From: CAIWHR01 sp963713275
GTDB taxonomy: Bacteria > Pseudomonadota > Gammaproteobacteria > Burkholderiales > Casimicrobiaceae
DNA length: 64,000 nucleotides
Direction of reading: 5' to 3'
Assembly (NCBI GenBank): GCA_963713275.1
Contig: CAVQLG010000021.1
Coordinates: forward strand, 62,001 to 126,000
The notes under the pieces are model-generated. The model worked only from the letters and a program-made list of their open reading frames with translations, made no database searches and was not told the origin of the DNA. Below, piece by piece: positions 1 to 8,115 of the stretch (within the stretch, counting starts at the first letter, position 1; the number at the start of each line of letters is the position of its first letter). The translations under genes were made by a program, and so were the position numbers.

Positions 1-111
1 GAGCCGGCTTCGATCACCGTCGTGAGTGCGACGTAGCATACTCGACAACGGCGCCGCGCGGTGCGCTTTGCAACAGGGCAACCGCCTCGGAACGCGCTCT
101 CGCTTACGGCA

Positions 112-124
112 AATCAACGGGTTG
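112..124 (+). promoter_or_regulatory. IHF binding site upstream of nif operon
   Basis: AATCAACGGGTTG fits the IHF consensus WATCAANNNNTTR at every defined position. It lies about 18 bp upstream of a -24/-12 element, where IHF usually bends DNA to bring NifA to sigma-54 polymerase. No TGT-N10-ACA NifA activator site is seen in the 111 bp to the left, so the activator site may lie outside the window. Confidence 0.55.
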
Positions 125-140
125 CAGTAGTCCTCCCGCG

Positions 141-157
141 CGGCATGGAGCTTGCAA
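141..157 (+). promoter_or_regulatory. Sigma-54 (-24/-12) promoter of the iscA-nifUSVWZ operon
   Basis: CGGCATGGAGCTTGCAA has the invariant GG (142-143) and GC (154-155) separated by exactly 10 bases, and the -12 half TTGCA is consensus. The -24 half has GGCAT rather than GGCAC. It sits about 35 bp before the first nif start codon and next to an IHF site, the standard arrangement for NifA/RpoN-dependent nif promoters. Confidence 0.7.
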
Positions 158-190
158 ATCCTCCCTCGGAACAACTTGCGGGAGACGGCA

Positions 191-520
191 ATGATGACGC
201 TAACGCCAAGCGCGCGGCAGGCGATCGAGCGCTTCGTCAAGGGCGCTGCCGAGCCGGTCGCCGGACTGCGGGTGCTGGTCGCCGGTGGCGGGTGTTCGGG
301 ATTGGAATACGGCATGCGCATCGAGTCCGCTGCGGCCGAGGACGATCTGGTGCTCGACCTCGACGGCGTGAAAGTTCTTGTCGACGCGTTCAGCGCGACG
401 ATGCTGAGCGGGGTCACGATCGATTTCGTCGATTCGCTCGCGGGCTCCGGCTTCAAGTTCGACAACCCCAACGCCACGCAGACCTGCGCCTGCGGGCAGT
501 CGTTCGCGGCCTCGGCCTGA
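191..520 (+). CDS. Nif-associated IscA/HesB-family iron-sulfur carrier
   Basis: A 109-residue A-type Fe-S carrier. It has the three family cysteines: C35 in GGGCSGLEY and C99/C101 in the C-terminal CACG motif. In nif operons this protein (iscA-nif) carries or delivers clusters built by NifU/NifS. The start at 191 is chosen because GGGAGA lies 5 bases upstream; an in-frame ATG at 152 lies inside the -12 promoter element and is unlikely. It is the first gene of the operon, followed 64 bp later by nifU. Confidence 0.9.
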   Translation: MMTLTPSARQAIERFVKGAAEPVAGLRVLVAGGGCSGLEYGMRIESAAAEDDLVLDLDGVKVLVDAFSATMLSGVTIDFVDSLAGSGFKFDNPNATQTCACGQSFAASA

Positions 521-584
521 GGCTCGCGCATCCGCGCCAGCGGTGCTGCGGCTGCGGCATGCGTGGTCGATGAAGGGAAACGCC

Positions 585-1250
585 ATGTGGGACTATTCGG
601 ACAAGGTGCAGGACCATTTCCACCATCCCCGCAACGCGGGTGCGGTCACCGATGCCAATGCGGTCGGGGAAGTGGGCTCGATGACCTGCGGCGATGCGCT
701 GCGGCTCACGCTGAAGGTCGATCCGACGAGCGAGGTGATCCTCGCCGCCGGCTTCCAGACGTTCGGTTGCGGGTCGGCGATCGCCTCGTCCTCCGCGCTG
801 ACCGAGATGATCAAGGGCAAGACGCTCGGCCAGGCGCTCGCGATCACCAACCGCGATATCGCCGAGTACCTCGACGGGTTGCCGCCGGAGAAGATGCACT
901 GCTCGGTCATGGGTCGCGAGGCGCTGGCCGCGGCGATCGCCAACTATCGCGGCGAGGTCTGGAACGACGCGCACGACGAGGCGGCACCGGTCTGCGCCTG
1001 TTTCGGCGTCGCCGCCAGCGTGATCGAGCGCACCGTGCGCGCGAATCAACTGACGACGCTGCGCGAGGTCATCCACTACACCAAGGCCGGCGGCGGCTGC
1101 ACCTGCTGCCACGACGCGATCGAGGGCATCCTCGCCCGGCTCGCGGGCGGAGCGCCGGCGGTGGCGCAGGCCGCCGGGGCCCGTCTGCGCGGCGCGACGC
1201 CACGACTGGTGCGCATCGAGTCCGCCGGCACCGAAACGCCGGCCGCGTGA
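585..1250 (+). CDS. nifU: NifU Fe-S scaffold, short form without the Nfu domain
   Basis: The scaffold on which NifS-derived sulfur is assembled into Fe-S clusters for nitrogenase. Residues 1-125 are the IscU-like domain with C35, C62 and C106. Residues 135-180 are the central [2Fe-2S] domain, with C137, C139, C172 and C175 as likely ligands. The protein ends at 221 aa after a short Ala/Gly/Arg tail. The usual C-terminal Nfu domain (CxxC, about 80 residues, giving about 310 aa in Azotobacter-type NifU) is absent, and the stop is followed within 10 bp by nifS. The start at 585 has AAGGGA upstream; ATGs at 543 and 570 are alternatives. Confidence 0.93.
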   Translation: MWDYSDKVQDHFHHPRNAGAVTDANAVGEVGSMTCGDALRLTLKVDPTSEVILAAGFQTFGCGSAIASSSALTEMIKGKTLGQALAITNRDIAEYLDGLPPEKMHCSVMGREALAAAIANYRGEVWNDAHDEAAPVCACFGVAASVIERTVRANQLTTLREVIHYTKAGGGCTCCHDAIEGILARLAGGAPAVAQAAGARLRGATPRLVRIESAGTETPAA

Positions 1251-1260
1251 GGGCAGCGCG

Positions 1261-2469
1261 ATGACGCCGATCTATCTCGACAACAACGCCACGACCCGGG
1301 TCGACCCGCGGGTCGTGGAGGCGATGCTGCCTTTCTTCACCGAGCAGTTCGGCAATCCCTCGTCGATGCACAGCTTCGGCAACCGGGTCGCCGCGGCGAT
1401 GCGCAGCGCCCGCCAATCGGTCCAGGCGCTGCTGGGGGCCGAACACGATTCGGAGATCGTGTTCACCTCCTGCGGCACCGAGTCGGATGCGACCGCGATC
1501 CTGTCGGCGCTGAAGGTGCAGCCCGGTCGCCGGGAGCTCATCACCACCACCGTCGAACACCCGGCGATACTGGCTCTGTGCGACCAGCTCGCGAGCGAGG
1601 GCTACACGGTGCACCGGCTTCCGGTGGACGCCAAGGGGCGCCTCGACCTCGACCAATACCGCTGCCTGCTGTCGGATCGGGTTGCGCTGGTGTCGGTCAT
1701 GTGGGCGAACAACGAGACCGGTACGCTGTTCCCGGTCAAGGCGATGGCGGAACTCGCGCATGCGGCCGGGGTTCTGTTTCATACCGACGCGGTGCAGGCG
1801 GCGGGCAAGGTGGCGCTCGACCTTCGGCACACCCAGATCGACATGCTCGCGCTGTCCGGCCACAAGCTGCACGGGCCCAAGGGCATCGGCGTGCTGTACG
1901 TGCGCCAGGGCGTGCGCTTTCGCCCGCTGCTGCGCGGCGGGCACCAGGAGCGCGGCCGCCGCGCCGGGACCGAGAACGCCGCGTCGATCGTCGGGCTGGG
2001 GGCCGCGGCCGAGCTCGCGCTCGCCGGACTGAGCGACGAGGCGACGAGCGTGCGCCGGCTGCGCGACCGGCTGGAGCAGGGCATCCTCGCCCAGGTGCCG
2101 CGCGCGTTCGTCACCGGCGACGTCGCCAACCGCCTGCCCAACACCAGCAATATCGCCTTCGAGTTCGTCGAAGGCGAGGGCATCCTGCTGCTGCTGAACA
2201 AGGAGGGCATCGCCGCCTCCAGCGGCTCGGCCTGCACCTCGGGTTCGCTCGAGCCTTCGCACGTGATGCGCGCGATGGGGATTCCCTACACCGCGGCGCA
2301 CGGCACGATCCGCTTTTCGCTTTCGCGCTACAACACCGAAGCCGAGATCGACCGCGTCGTGGCCGCGGTGCCGCCGATCATCGCGCGGCTGCGCAAGCTC
2401 TCCCCGTATTGGGGCGATGGAGGCCCCGTGGCCGAAGTCGGCAAGGCGTTCCAGCCGGCCTACGGTTGA
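1261..2469 (+). CDS. nifS: NifS cysteine desulfurase
   Basis: A PLP-dependent cysteine desulfurase of 402 aa that supplies sulfur to NifU. The PLP lysine is K202 in SGHKLHGPKG. The persulfide-forming cysteine is C325 in the loop SSGSACTSGS. The substrate-arginine region RGGHQERGRRAGTEN is also present. Length and motif positions match class I NifS enzymes. It starts 10 bp after the nifU stop, so the two are clearly co-transcribed and probably translationally linked. Confidence 0.97.
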   Translation: MTPIYLDNNATTRVDPRVVEAMLPFFTEQFGNPSSMHSFGNRVAAAMRSARQSVQALLGAEHDSEIVFTSCGTESDATAILSALKVQPGRRELITTTVEHPAILALCDQLASEGYTVHRLPVDAKGRLDLDQYRCLLSDRVALVSVMWANNETGTLFPVKAMAELAHAAGVLFHTDAVQAAGKVALDLRHTQIDMLALSGHKLHGPKGIGVLYVRQGVRFRPLLRGGHQERGRRAGTENAASIVGLGAAAELALAGLSDEATSVRRLRDRLEQGILAQVPRAFVTGDVANRLPNTSNIAFEFVEGEGILLLLNKEGIAASSGSACTSGSLEPSHVMRAMGIPYTAAHGTIRFSLSRYNTEAEIDRVVAAVPPIIARLRKLSPYWGDGGPVAEVGKAFQPAYG

Positions 2470-2643
2470 CCTGCGGCGGCGAGTCGACAGTGTTCCTGAT
2501 CGTGCACGGCGAAATCGGGGGCCATGCGGCATCGGACGGCCGGACGCTACGACGGCCCGCGCGGTCGGCCGCGCGCCCTGCCTGATACCCGATTCCCGCC
2601 GCTGCCTCGTCCTTGGCCCGTCCGACTCGACACACGAGCGCCC

Positions 2644-3798
2644 ATGTTGCGACCTGCGGTCACCATCGACGACACCACGCTGCGCGACGGCGAGCAGGCG
2701 GCCGGCGTGGCGTTCAGCCTCGACGAGAAGCTTGCGATCGCCCGCCGCCTCGACGCTCTCGGCGTGCCGGAGCTCGAGGTCGGCATCCCGGCGATGGGCG
2801 CGGAAGAATGCGAAGCGATCCGGGCGGTCGCCGCGCTGGACCTGCGGGCGCGGCTCCTGGTTTGGGCGCGCATGCACGAGAGTGACCTGTTGGCCTGCCG
2901 CAGCCTTGGCGTGGCGATGGTCGACCTGTCGATCCCGGTGTCCGACCAGCAGATCGAGCACAAGCTCGGCCGCAACCGAGACTGGGTGCTGGCAACCGTC
3001 GATCGCCACGTGCGGGAGGCGCGCGACTTCGGCCTCGAGGTTGCCGTCGGCGGCGAGGATGCCTCGCGCGCCGACGCCGGGTTCCTGGCGCGGGTGGCAC
3101 AGGTGGCGCAGCGCGCGGGCGCGCGCCGGTTTCGCTTCGCCGACACGCTGGGCTGCCTCGAGCCCTTCGGCGTCTACGAGCGCGTCGCGCAGTTGCGCGC
3201 CGAAGTCGACCTCGAGATCGAGATGCACGCCCACGACGACCTCGGCCTTGCCACCGCCAACACGCTCGCCGCGGTGCGCGCCGGCGCGACCCACGTCAAC
3301 ACGACGGTGAACGGCCTGGGGGAGCGCGCCGGCAACGCCGCGCTGGAGGAGGTGGTGCTGGGGCTGCACAAGCTGTTTGGAATCGAGACCGGCATCGACC
3401 TGCGCCAAGTCCAGTCGCTTTCGGCATTGGTGGCCGCTGCCGCCAACCGCCCGGTCGCTTGGCAGAAAAGCGTCGTCGGCGAAGGCGTGTTCACCCACGA
3501 GGCTGGCATCCACGTGGACGGCCTCCTGAAGGACCCGCGCAACTACCAGCACATCGACCCGCGCGAGCTGGGCCGGACTCACCGGACGGTCCTTGGCAAG
3601 CACTCGGGCACGCGCGGCGTGATCGCCGCGTACGCCGACCTTGGCATCGCCCTCGACCGGGTAGCGGCGCACACGCTGCTCGGGCGCGTCCGGCAGTTCG
3701 TGACGCGCAGCAAGCGTTCGCCCGCGGCCCGCGAGCTCGTCCTTTTCCACGCCGAGCTTCCCCGTCAGTCCGCGCGGCGTGCGGGCGCGGGCCGCTAG
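2644..3798 (+). CDS. nifV: NifV homocitrate synthase
   Basis: Condenses acetyl-CoA with 2-oxoglutarate to make homocitrate, the organic ligand of FeMo-co. It is 384 aa long. It has the N-terminal TIM-barrel motif DDTTLRDGEQAAGVAF with the metal-binding Asp and catalytic Arg, the HAHDDLG metal-ligand histidines, and NTTVNGLGERAGNA. The start at 2644 aligns with family N-termini; an upstream in-frame ATG at 2524 would add 40 Pro/Arg-rich residues typical of non-coding read-through. About 174 bp separate it from nifS. Confidence 0.95.
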   Translation: MLRPAVTIDDTTLRDGEQAAGVAFSLDEKLAIARRLDALGVPELEVGIPAMGAEECEAIRAVAALDLRARLLVWARMHESDLLACRSLGVAMVDLSIPVSDQQIEHKLGRNRDWVLATVDRHVREARDFGLEVAVGGEDASRADAGFLARVAQVAQRAGARRFRFADTLGCLEPFGVYERVAQLRAEVDLEIEMHAHDDLGLATANTLAAVRAGATHVNTTVNGLGERAGNAALEEVVLGLHKLFGIETGIDLRQVQSLSALVAAAANRPVAWQKSVVGEGVFTHEAGIHVDGLLKDPRNYQHIDPRELGRTHRTVLGKHSGTRGVIAAYADLGIALDRVAAHTLLGRVRQFVTRSKRSPAARELVLFHAELPRQSARRAGAGR

Positions 3799-3809
3799 CG
3801 GAGCGCGCG

Positions 3810-4133
3810 ATGAGCGACAGCACGCTGTTCGAGGCGATGCAGCAACTCGACACCGCGGAGGAGTTCCTCGATTTCTTCGGCATCGCCTACGTGCCGGCGA
3901 TCGTCGCGGTCAAGCGACTGCACATCCTGCAGCGTTTTCGCGAGCAAATCGAGGCCCGTCGCGCCGAGCTGCCCGTCGACGAGGAGGGCCAGCGGGCGCA
4001 CTACCAGGCCTGGCTGCAGCGGGCCTACCAGGAGTTCGTCGACGCCGACGCGCGCCACGAGAAGGGGGTGGGCATTTTCGCCCGGGGCGGTCCGCATTCG
4101 GTATTCGTGCCGCTCTCGGAGATCTTCAAGTAA
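3810..4133 (+). CDS. nifW: NifW nitrogenase-protective protein
   Basis: A small 107-aa protein with the NifW signature: EEFLDFFGI near the N-terminus, the RFREQI helix, and a C-terminal FVPLSEIF. NifW associates with the MoFe protein and is linked to its maturation and protection from oxygen. The start ATG at 3810 follows a weak GGAG-like site, 11 bp after the nifV stop. nifZ starts 4 bp after its stop, so nifV-nifW-nifZ form one translation-coupled block. Confidence 0.92.
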   Translation: MSDSTLFEAMQQLDTAEEFLDFFGIAYVPAIVAVKRLHILQRFREQIEARRAELPVDEEGQRAHYQAWLQRAYQEFVDADARHEKGVGIFARGGPHSVFVPLSEIFK

Positions 4134-4137
4134 CGGC

Positions 4138-4599
4138 ATGCCTGCGCGCTTCGCCGTGGGCGCGACCGTGCGCGTCACCCGCAACCTGCGCAACGACGGC
4201 ACCTTCCCCGGCCTCGCGCGCGGGGCACCGCTCGTGCGCCGCGGGAGCGTGGGCAGTGTCGTTGGCGTTGGCGTCTTCCTGCAGGAGCAGATCGTCTACA
4301 GCGTGCACTTCCTGGATGACGGACGGATCGTCGGCTGCCGCGTGGAGGAGTTGATCGACGCGCTCGACCCCTGGGTGGACAGCCGCTTCGAGGCGCGCGA
4401 GCGGGTGGTGACCCGCAGGACGCTTGCCGTCGACGGGAAGCCGCGGGTGGCGGCCGGAACCGCGGGGGAAGTGATGCGGGTGCTGCGCGAGGTGCCCGGC
4501 GGGGTTCAGTATCATGTGCGCTTCCCCGGCGCGGTCCTGCAGGTCCCCGAAGATTCGCTGGCGCCAGCGGCGGCCGCGCCCGGCAGACCGTCTTCATGA
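4138..4599 (+). CDS. nifZ: NifZ, MoFe-protein maturation factor (3' end altered)
   Basis: A 153-aa protein with the NifZ pattern: an SH3-like first half with FAVGATVRVTRNLRNDGTFPG and a second repeat with VRFPGAVLQVPEDSL. NifZ helps form the second P-cluster pair of the MoFe protein. The last residues (PGRPSS) are read out of frame from sequence that in another frame encodes cynD-like protein. The original 3' end was therefore probably replaced by a deletion junction near 4580; the conserved domain is complete. Confidence 0.92.
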   Translation: MPARFAVGATVRVTRNLRNDGTFPGLARGAPLVRRGSVGSVVGVGVFLQEQIVYSVHFLDDGRIVGCRVEELIDALDPWVDSRFEARERVVTRRTLAVDGKPRVAAGTAGEVMRVLREVPGGVQYHVRFPGAVLQVPEDSLAPAAAAPGRPSS

Positions 4600-4806
4600 T
4601 CATCTACGACGTGGACGAGGCGATCCTGCGGGCCGACAAGATCGTGCTCATGACCAACGGGCCGCAGGCCAGGATCGCCGAGGTGGTGGTCAACACCCTG
4701 CCGCGCAGGCGCACCCGCCACGACCTGCACAAGCACCCGCACTACTACCCGATCCGGAACCACCTCATCGAGTCTCTGGTGGATCGCTCGCGCAGCTTCG
4801 ACCAGG
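4581..4806 (+). pseudogene. cynD/nrtD-like ABC ATPase, C-terminal remnant
   Basis: Reading the frame that opens at 4596 and extends slightly upstream gives DVDEAILRADKIVLMTNGP followed by HPHYYPIRNHLIESLV. This is the distal part of nitrate/cyanate-type ABC transporter ATPases, which normally have VTHDVDEALLLADRIVLMTNGP. Walker A, the signature motif and Walker B are all missing, so it cannot be functional. It overlaps the nifZ 3' end and runs straight into a cynS fragment, consistent with the decayed end of a cyn operon. Confidence 0.8.
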
Positions 4807-4811
4807 AAATC

Positions 4812-5016
4812 GCCGCGCTGCTGGGCCAGATGCGGCTGTCCAAGGCGTAGGCCGAGACCGCCGGCAAGCTGCTGGGCCTGCCGGAAGACGCGGTGCTGCC
4901 GCTGCAGCAGGCGCCCTACAAGGGCTCTGTGCCGACCGCGGTGCCCACTGATCCGCTAATCTACCGCTTCTACGAACGGGTGAGCGTGTACGGCACGACC
5001 TTCAAGGAGCTGATCT
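4812..5016 (+). pseudogene. Cyanate hydratase (cynS) internal remnant
   Basis: The same frame continues with ALLGQMRLSKA, an in-frame TAG at 4848-4850, then AETAGKLLGLPEDAV, VPTDPLIYRFYERV and YGTTFKELI. These match the middle third of cyanate hydratase, including the active-site Arg and Glu of YRFYE. The N-terminal region and the C-terminal part with the catalytic Ser are absent. Fusion to the ATPase remnant, the nonsense codon and the truncation all indicate a dead gene. Confidence 0.85.
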
Positions 5017-5043
5017 CCAACCGCTCCAGCCGAGGAGAGATCG

Positions 5044-6165
5044 ATGCAGCCACGACCGGCGCGCTCAGCATGCGGGGCCATCCTCCTCCTGCTTGCGCTG
5101 CTGTCGCTTTGCACGGTGACAGCGGCAGCGGCCGATGAAGACGTGCGCGCGCTCGCCGCTTCCGCGCGCGCGTCGCTGGCTGCGCGGATCGAGCCGCCGA
5201 TCGCGCGGCTGCCCTTCAACTGCATTGCGCGTCGCACGCCGACCGCGCCGATGCGCGAGTACATCCTCGACCAGCAGGCCGCGGCCGTTGATGCATTGGT
5301 GGCTGCCGCCCGAGCGCCGGGCGAAGGGAGGCGAATAAGGCGATTCCTGAACGAACTGCGCCGCGACAGCTATTCACGCGATGCCGGCGTCTACCTGGCG
5401 GAAAAGCATCCCGGCGGCGCGCGCGGCTTGCATCTTGCCGCGAGTCTCGGCGAGTTGCCGGCCGCGCTGGAACCGGTCCTCGCTTCCTCGCAGCAATGCC
5501 GCGGCAAGACGTACTTCGCTCTTCTCGGCCGCACGCTCGAACCCCTCGGCAACTTGGCGCGCGCCGATTATCAACGCCTGATGATGCTCGAACCGGCGGA
5601 CGCGTGGCACGCACTGGTGCTGGGGTGGCTGTCACTCAGCGAGGGAGAGCCGGCGTTGCGGCAGGCGCTCGCTACGGCGCAAGCCCACCCTGACAAGGCG
5701 AACGCACGGGTGGCGATGTTGGCGCTGCAGCAACTGGCGTGGATTCGTCTGAGCGAGAGCCGGCCCGATGACGCGCAGCGGTTGGCGACCCAGGCGATGG
5801 AGTTGTCCGAAAGCGGCGCTGCGTCGCGCCGGTGATGATCCTTCGCAACCTGCGGTGGAGCGGGCACGGCGTGACGTGGCGCAGAGCGGCAGCATGCTGG
5901 CGATGCTGCTGGAAGACACCGGGCAACCTGCCGCGGCGTTTGCCGCGCTTCAGCACGCTGTCTCCGCACAGCGGGAACTGATCGAACAGCATCCGGACGA
6001 TCCTGTGCTGGCGGTGGCGCTGATCGACTCGCTGAGTCGACTGGCGACATTGCGCGACGCGGCCGGCCCCTCGGCTGCAGGTTCTGCGCCGGCAGCGGCA
6101 TACCTCAACGAAGCGTGGGCGCTGTATCGGCAGTGGCAGATGCACGAAACCCTACACGCCGATGA
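5044..6165 (+). CDS. Secreted TPR-like helical-repeat protein (frameshifted)
   Basis: The N-terminal 30 residues form a clear Sec signal peptide (RSACGAILLLLALLSLC then AAAADE), so the product should be periplasmic. The rest is Ala/Leu-rich helical repeat of TPR character. The first frame stops at 5835, but the same type of sequence continues in another frame (QPAVERARRDVAQSG, then GQPAAAFAALQHAVSAQREL), showing a one-base frame change near 5825-5835. A second change before 6160 would restore the first frame, whose TGA at 6163-6165 overlaps the next ATG. GAGGAGA upstream is a strong ribosome site. No specific family was recognised. Confidence 0.6.
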
Positions 6166-7892
6166 TCGATCCAGCCAGTTGGCCGGGGATGCTCATCTCG
6201 GTGTTCGGCTTCGCCGCGCTGTTGACCTGGATTCTGGGGTGGGTATTGCTCCGGCGCTATCGTGCGCGCATTGCCGCACTGATGATGTCCGCCTCGCGCG
6301 CGACGGGCTCCGTTCTGCCGACCGCCTCCATCGCACCCGGCGCCGCGTTCGAATCGGGAGCGCAGGACGCGCTCGCGCCGGTGAAGCGCGCCGCCGCGGC
6401 GCAGCGCTACGCCGCGTTCGTGCAGGTGCTGGCGGGATCGGCGTTCGGCCTTGCGGCGGCGTGGCTATTGCTGCGTGCGGACGACACCGAACCCAGCGTG
6501 ATCCGCCTGGCGATCATGAGTTGGACCTGGGGCTGGCCGACGGTACTCGCGTTGGGGCTGATTTGGGACGGCGACCGCCACCGCCAACGCATCGCTTGGG
6601 CCGTCTACGGCGCGGGTCTGGTGCTGATCTGTATCGCCATTGCGCGCGGCGATACGCCGCCACTGCCGATCTTGGGCGTCACCGTATCGCCATTCCTTCA
6701 AGGCTTGGTGTTCTGGTTGATCAATCTGTCGCTCTCCCCGCTGCTATTGCTGTTTCTGAATCGCGCGATTCGCAGCATCGGTCCGGCCTTGCTGGCGATG
6801 ATGCTCGTGGTCATGCTCGGCGGCTTGCTCGCGTTGATCGCCTCGAGCACGCCGGCGGGAATGGATGCCTTGGCGAGATCGGCCGGCACGTTGGGTGTGC
6901 CAGCAGGCGCGACGCTGCCATTGATGCATGTTGCCGGCATGCTGTTGTTCGCGCCGCCCGCCTGGTGGCTCGGTCGAAGTTTGCGTGCCGCCTATGCGGC
7001 GAACTGGCTCAGCGACCAGAGTCTGATGATCGATACCGTGTGGGGATTCCAGACGCTGCTATTAACGCTCGATCTGATCCTCTCGATCGGACCGGCCGGC
7101 GCGGTGGGGCTGAGCGTGTTCGCATTGCACAAGACCATCACGTGGCTTGGCATGGCGCCGGTCGCCCACGCTGCCAACGCGCGCGCGCCGCTCCGCCTGC
7201 TGCTGCTGCGGGTCTTCGCCCGGCGCGATCGACACGGCAGACGTCGCAGCGGGCGCGCCGATGCCGAGCGTCTGTTCGATCTGCTCGGTTCGCGCTGGCG
7301 CTACGTGGGGCCGATTGCGATGATCGGCGCGCCCGATCTCGCGAGCAGCACGATCGATCCGGCAGAGTTCCTCGATTTCCTCGCCGGTCGTCTTGATGAG
7401 CGCTTCATCACGGAGCCCGCCGAGGTGTCTGCACGGCTCGCCGCGATCGACGATCGCGGCGATCATGATGCGCGCTGGCGTGTCACCGAGTTGTTCTGTG
7501 GCAACGACGCGTGGCGTCCTGCCGTGGTGGGGCTGATGGATCGCAGCGATCTGGTGGTGATGGATCTGCGCAGTTTCGGGCCCGCCAACCAGGGTTGCGT
7601 GTTCGAACTGCAATCCCTGGTCGATCTCGTGCCGGCGGATCGTATCGCTGTGCTCGTGGACAGCACGACGGATCGGGAATTCCTGCAAAGCACGCTCGAT
7701 GCCTGCATCGCCAAGGCCGATGCCAGCTCGCCCAACGCGCACTCGGACGTGCGCATGGCAATCTGCGACATCGACGATGGCGAGGCGACGGCGGTCAACG
7801 AGTTGATGCGCCTGGCGACCGCGCTGCGTGGTCGTAAGCTCGTCCGTCAGGGGCAGGCCCAGGCCCTGTCCTCCGCAGGATTACGGCGCTGA
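6162..7892 (+). CDS. Polytopic membrane protein with C-terminal cytosolic TIR/Rossmann-like domain
   Basis: A 576-aa protein. Residues 1-350 contain about nine or ten hydrophobic segments, for example MLISVFGFAALLTWILGW near the start. Residues about 370-576 are soluble. They begin YVGPIAMIGAPDLASSTIDP and include LVVMDLRSFGPANQGCVFEL and RIAVLVDSTTDREF, an alternating beta/alpha pattern like nucleotide-binding or TIR-like effector domains. It probably overlaps the upstream TPR gene by ATGA, suggesting a two-gene unit with a periplasmic partner. Function unknown; the domain assignment is inference. Confidence 0.75.
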   Translation: MIDPASWPGMLISVFGFAALLTWILGWVLLRRYRARIAALMMSASRATGSVLPTASIAPGAAFESGAQDALAPVKRAAAAQRYAAFVQVLAGSAFGLAAAWLLLRADDTEPSVIRLAIMSWTWGWPTVLALGLIWDGDRHRQRIAWAVYGAGLVLICIAIARGDTPPLPILGVTVSPFLQGLVFWLINLSLSPLLLLFLNRAIRSIGPALLAMMLVVMLGGLLALIASSTPAGMDALARSAGTLGVPAGATLPLMHVAGMLLFAPPAWWLGRSLRAAYAANWLSDQSLMIDTVWGFQTLLLTLDLILSIGPAGAVGLSVFALHKTITWLGMAPVAHAANARAPLRLLLLRVFARRDRHGRRRSGRADAERLFDLLGSRWRYVGPIAMIGAPDLASSTIDPAEFLDFLAGRLDERFITEPAEVSARLAAIDDRGDHDARWRVTELFCGNDAWRPAVVGLMDRSDLVVMDLRSFGPANQGCVFELQSLVDLVPADRIAVLVDSTTDREFLQSTLDACIAKADASSPNAHSDVRMAICDIDDGEATAVNELMRLATALRGRKLVRQGQAQALSSAGLRR

Positions 7893-7963
7893 CCCCGATA
7901 ACGCCCGGACGCAAGAAACACGAAGGCCAACCCGGGAGGATTGGCCCAAGCGTTTGCATCGGT

Positions 7964-8011
7964 TGGTGGCGAACCAGGGACTCGAACCCCGGACCAAAGG
8001 ATTATGATTCC
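7964..8011 (-). repeat. att site: 48-bp copy of tRNA 3' half
   Basis: These 48 bases are identical to 18929-18976, the 3' half (anticodon region to CCA) of the complete CAT-anticodon tRNA gene. Identity stops abruptly at 8012. This is the pattern left when an element integrates by recombination within a tRNA 3' end: the displaced native 3' end remains at the far junction. Confidence 0.93.
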
Positions 8012-8115
8012 AGCGAATCGAGAAAACGGCAACAAACTAGAGCAAACTAAAACAATCACATCAAGGCGTTAGCTGTTGCCGACTTCTCGCGCTTACCGCT
8101 GATTTCTGGCGTTGA

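Noticed and set aside
1069..3750. Long open frame opposite nifU-nifS-nifV
   Set aside because: It is Arg/His/Ala-rich with no family motifs and lies opposite clearly coding nif genes; this is a high-GC antisense artefact.
4596..4850. Independent small ABC-type protein gene after nifZ
   Set aside because: It lacks every ATP-binding motif and its tail is cynS sequence ending in a nonsense codon, so it is a remnant rather than a gene.
5768..7396. Single long frame spanning the TPR and membrane genes
   Set aside because: Only its first about 130 codons look like protein; the rest is Arg-rich shadow of the membrane gene.
7847..8059. Short minus-strand frame across the left att site
   Set aside because: It reads through the tRNA fragment and has no ribosome site or protein-like features.
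8012..8115. Possible remnant of a tyrosine integrase next to the att site
   Set aside because: Position would fit, but no translated stretch shows integrase motifs (R..HxxR..Y) on either strand.
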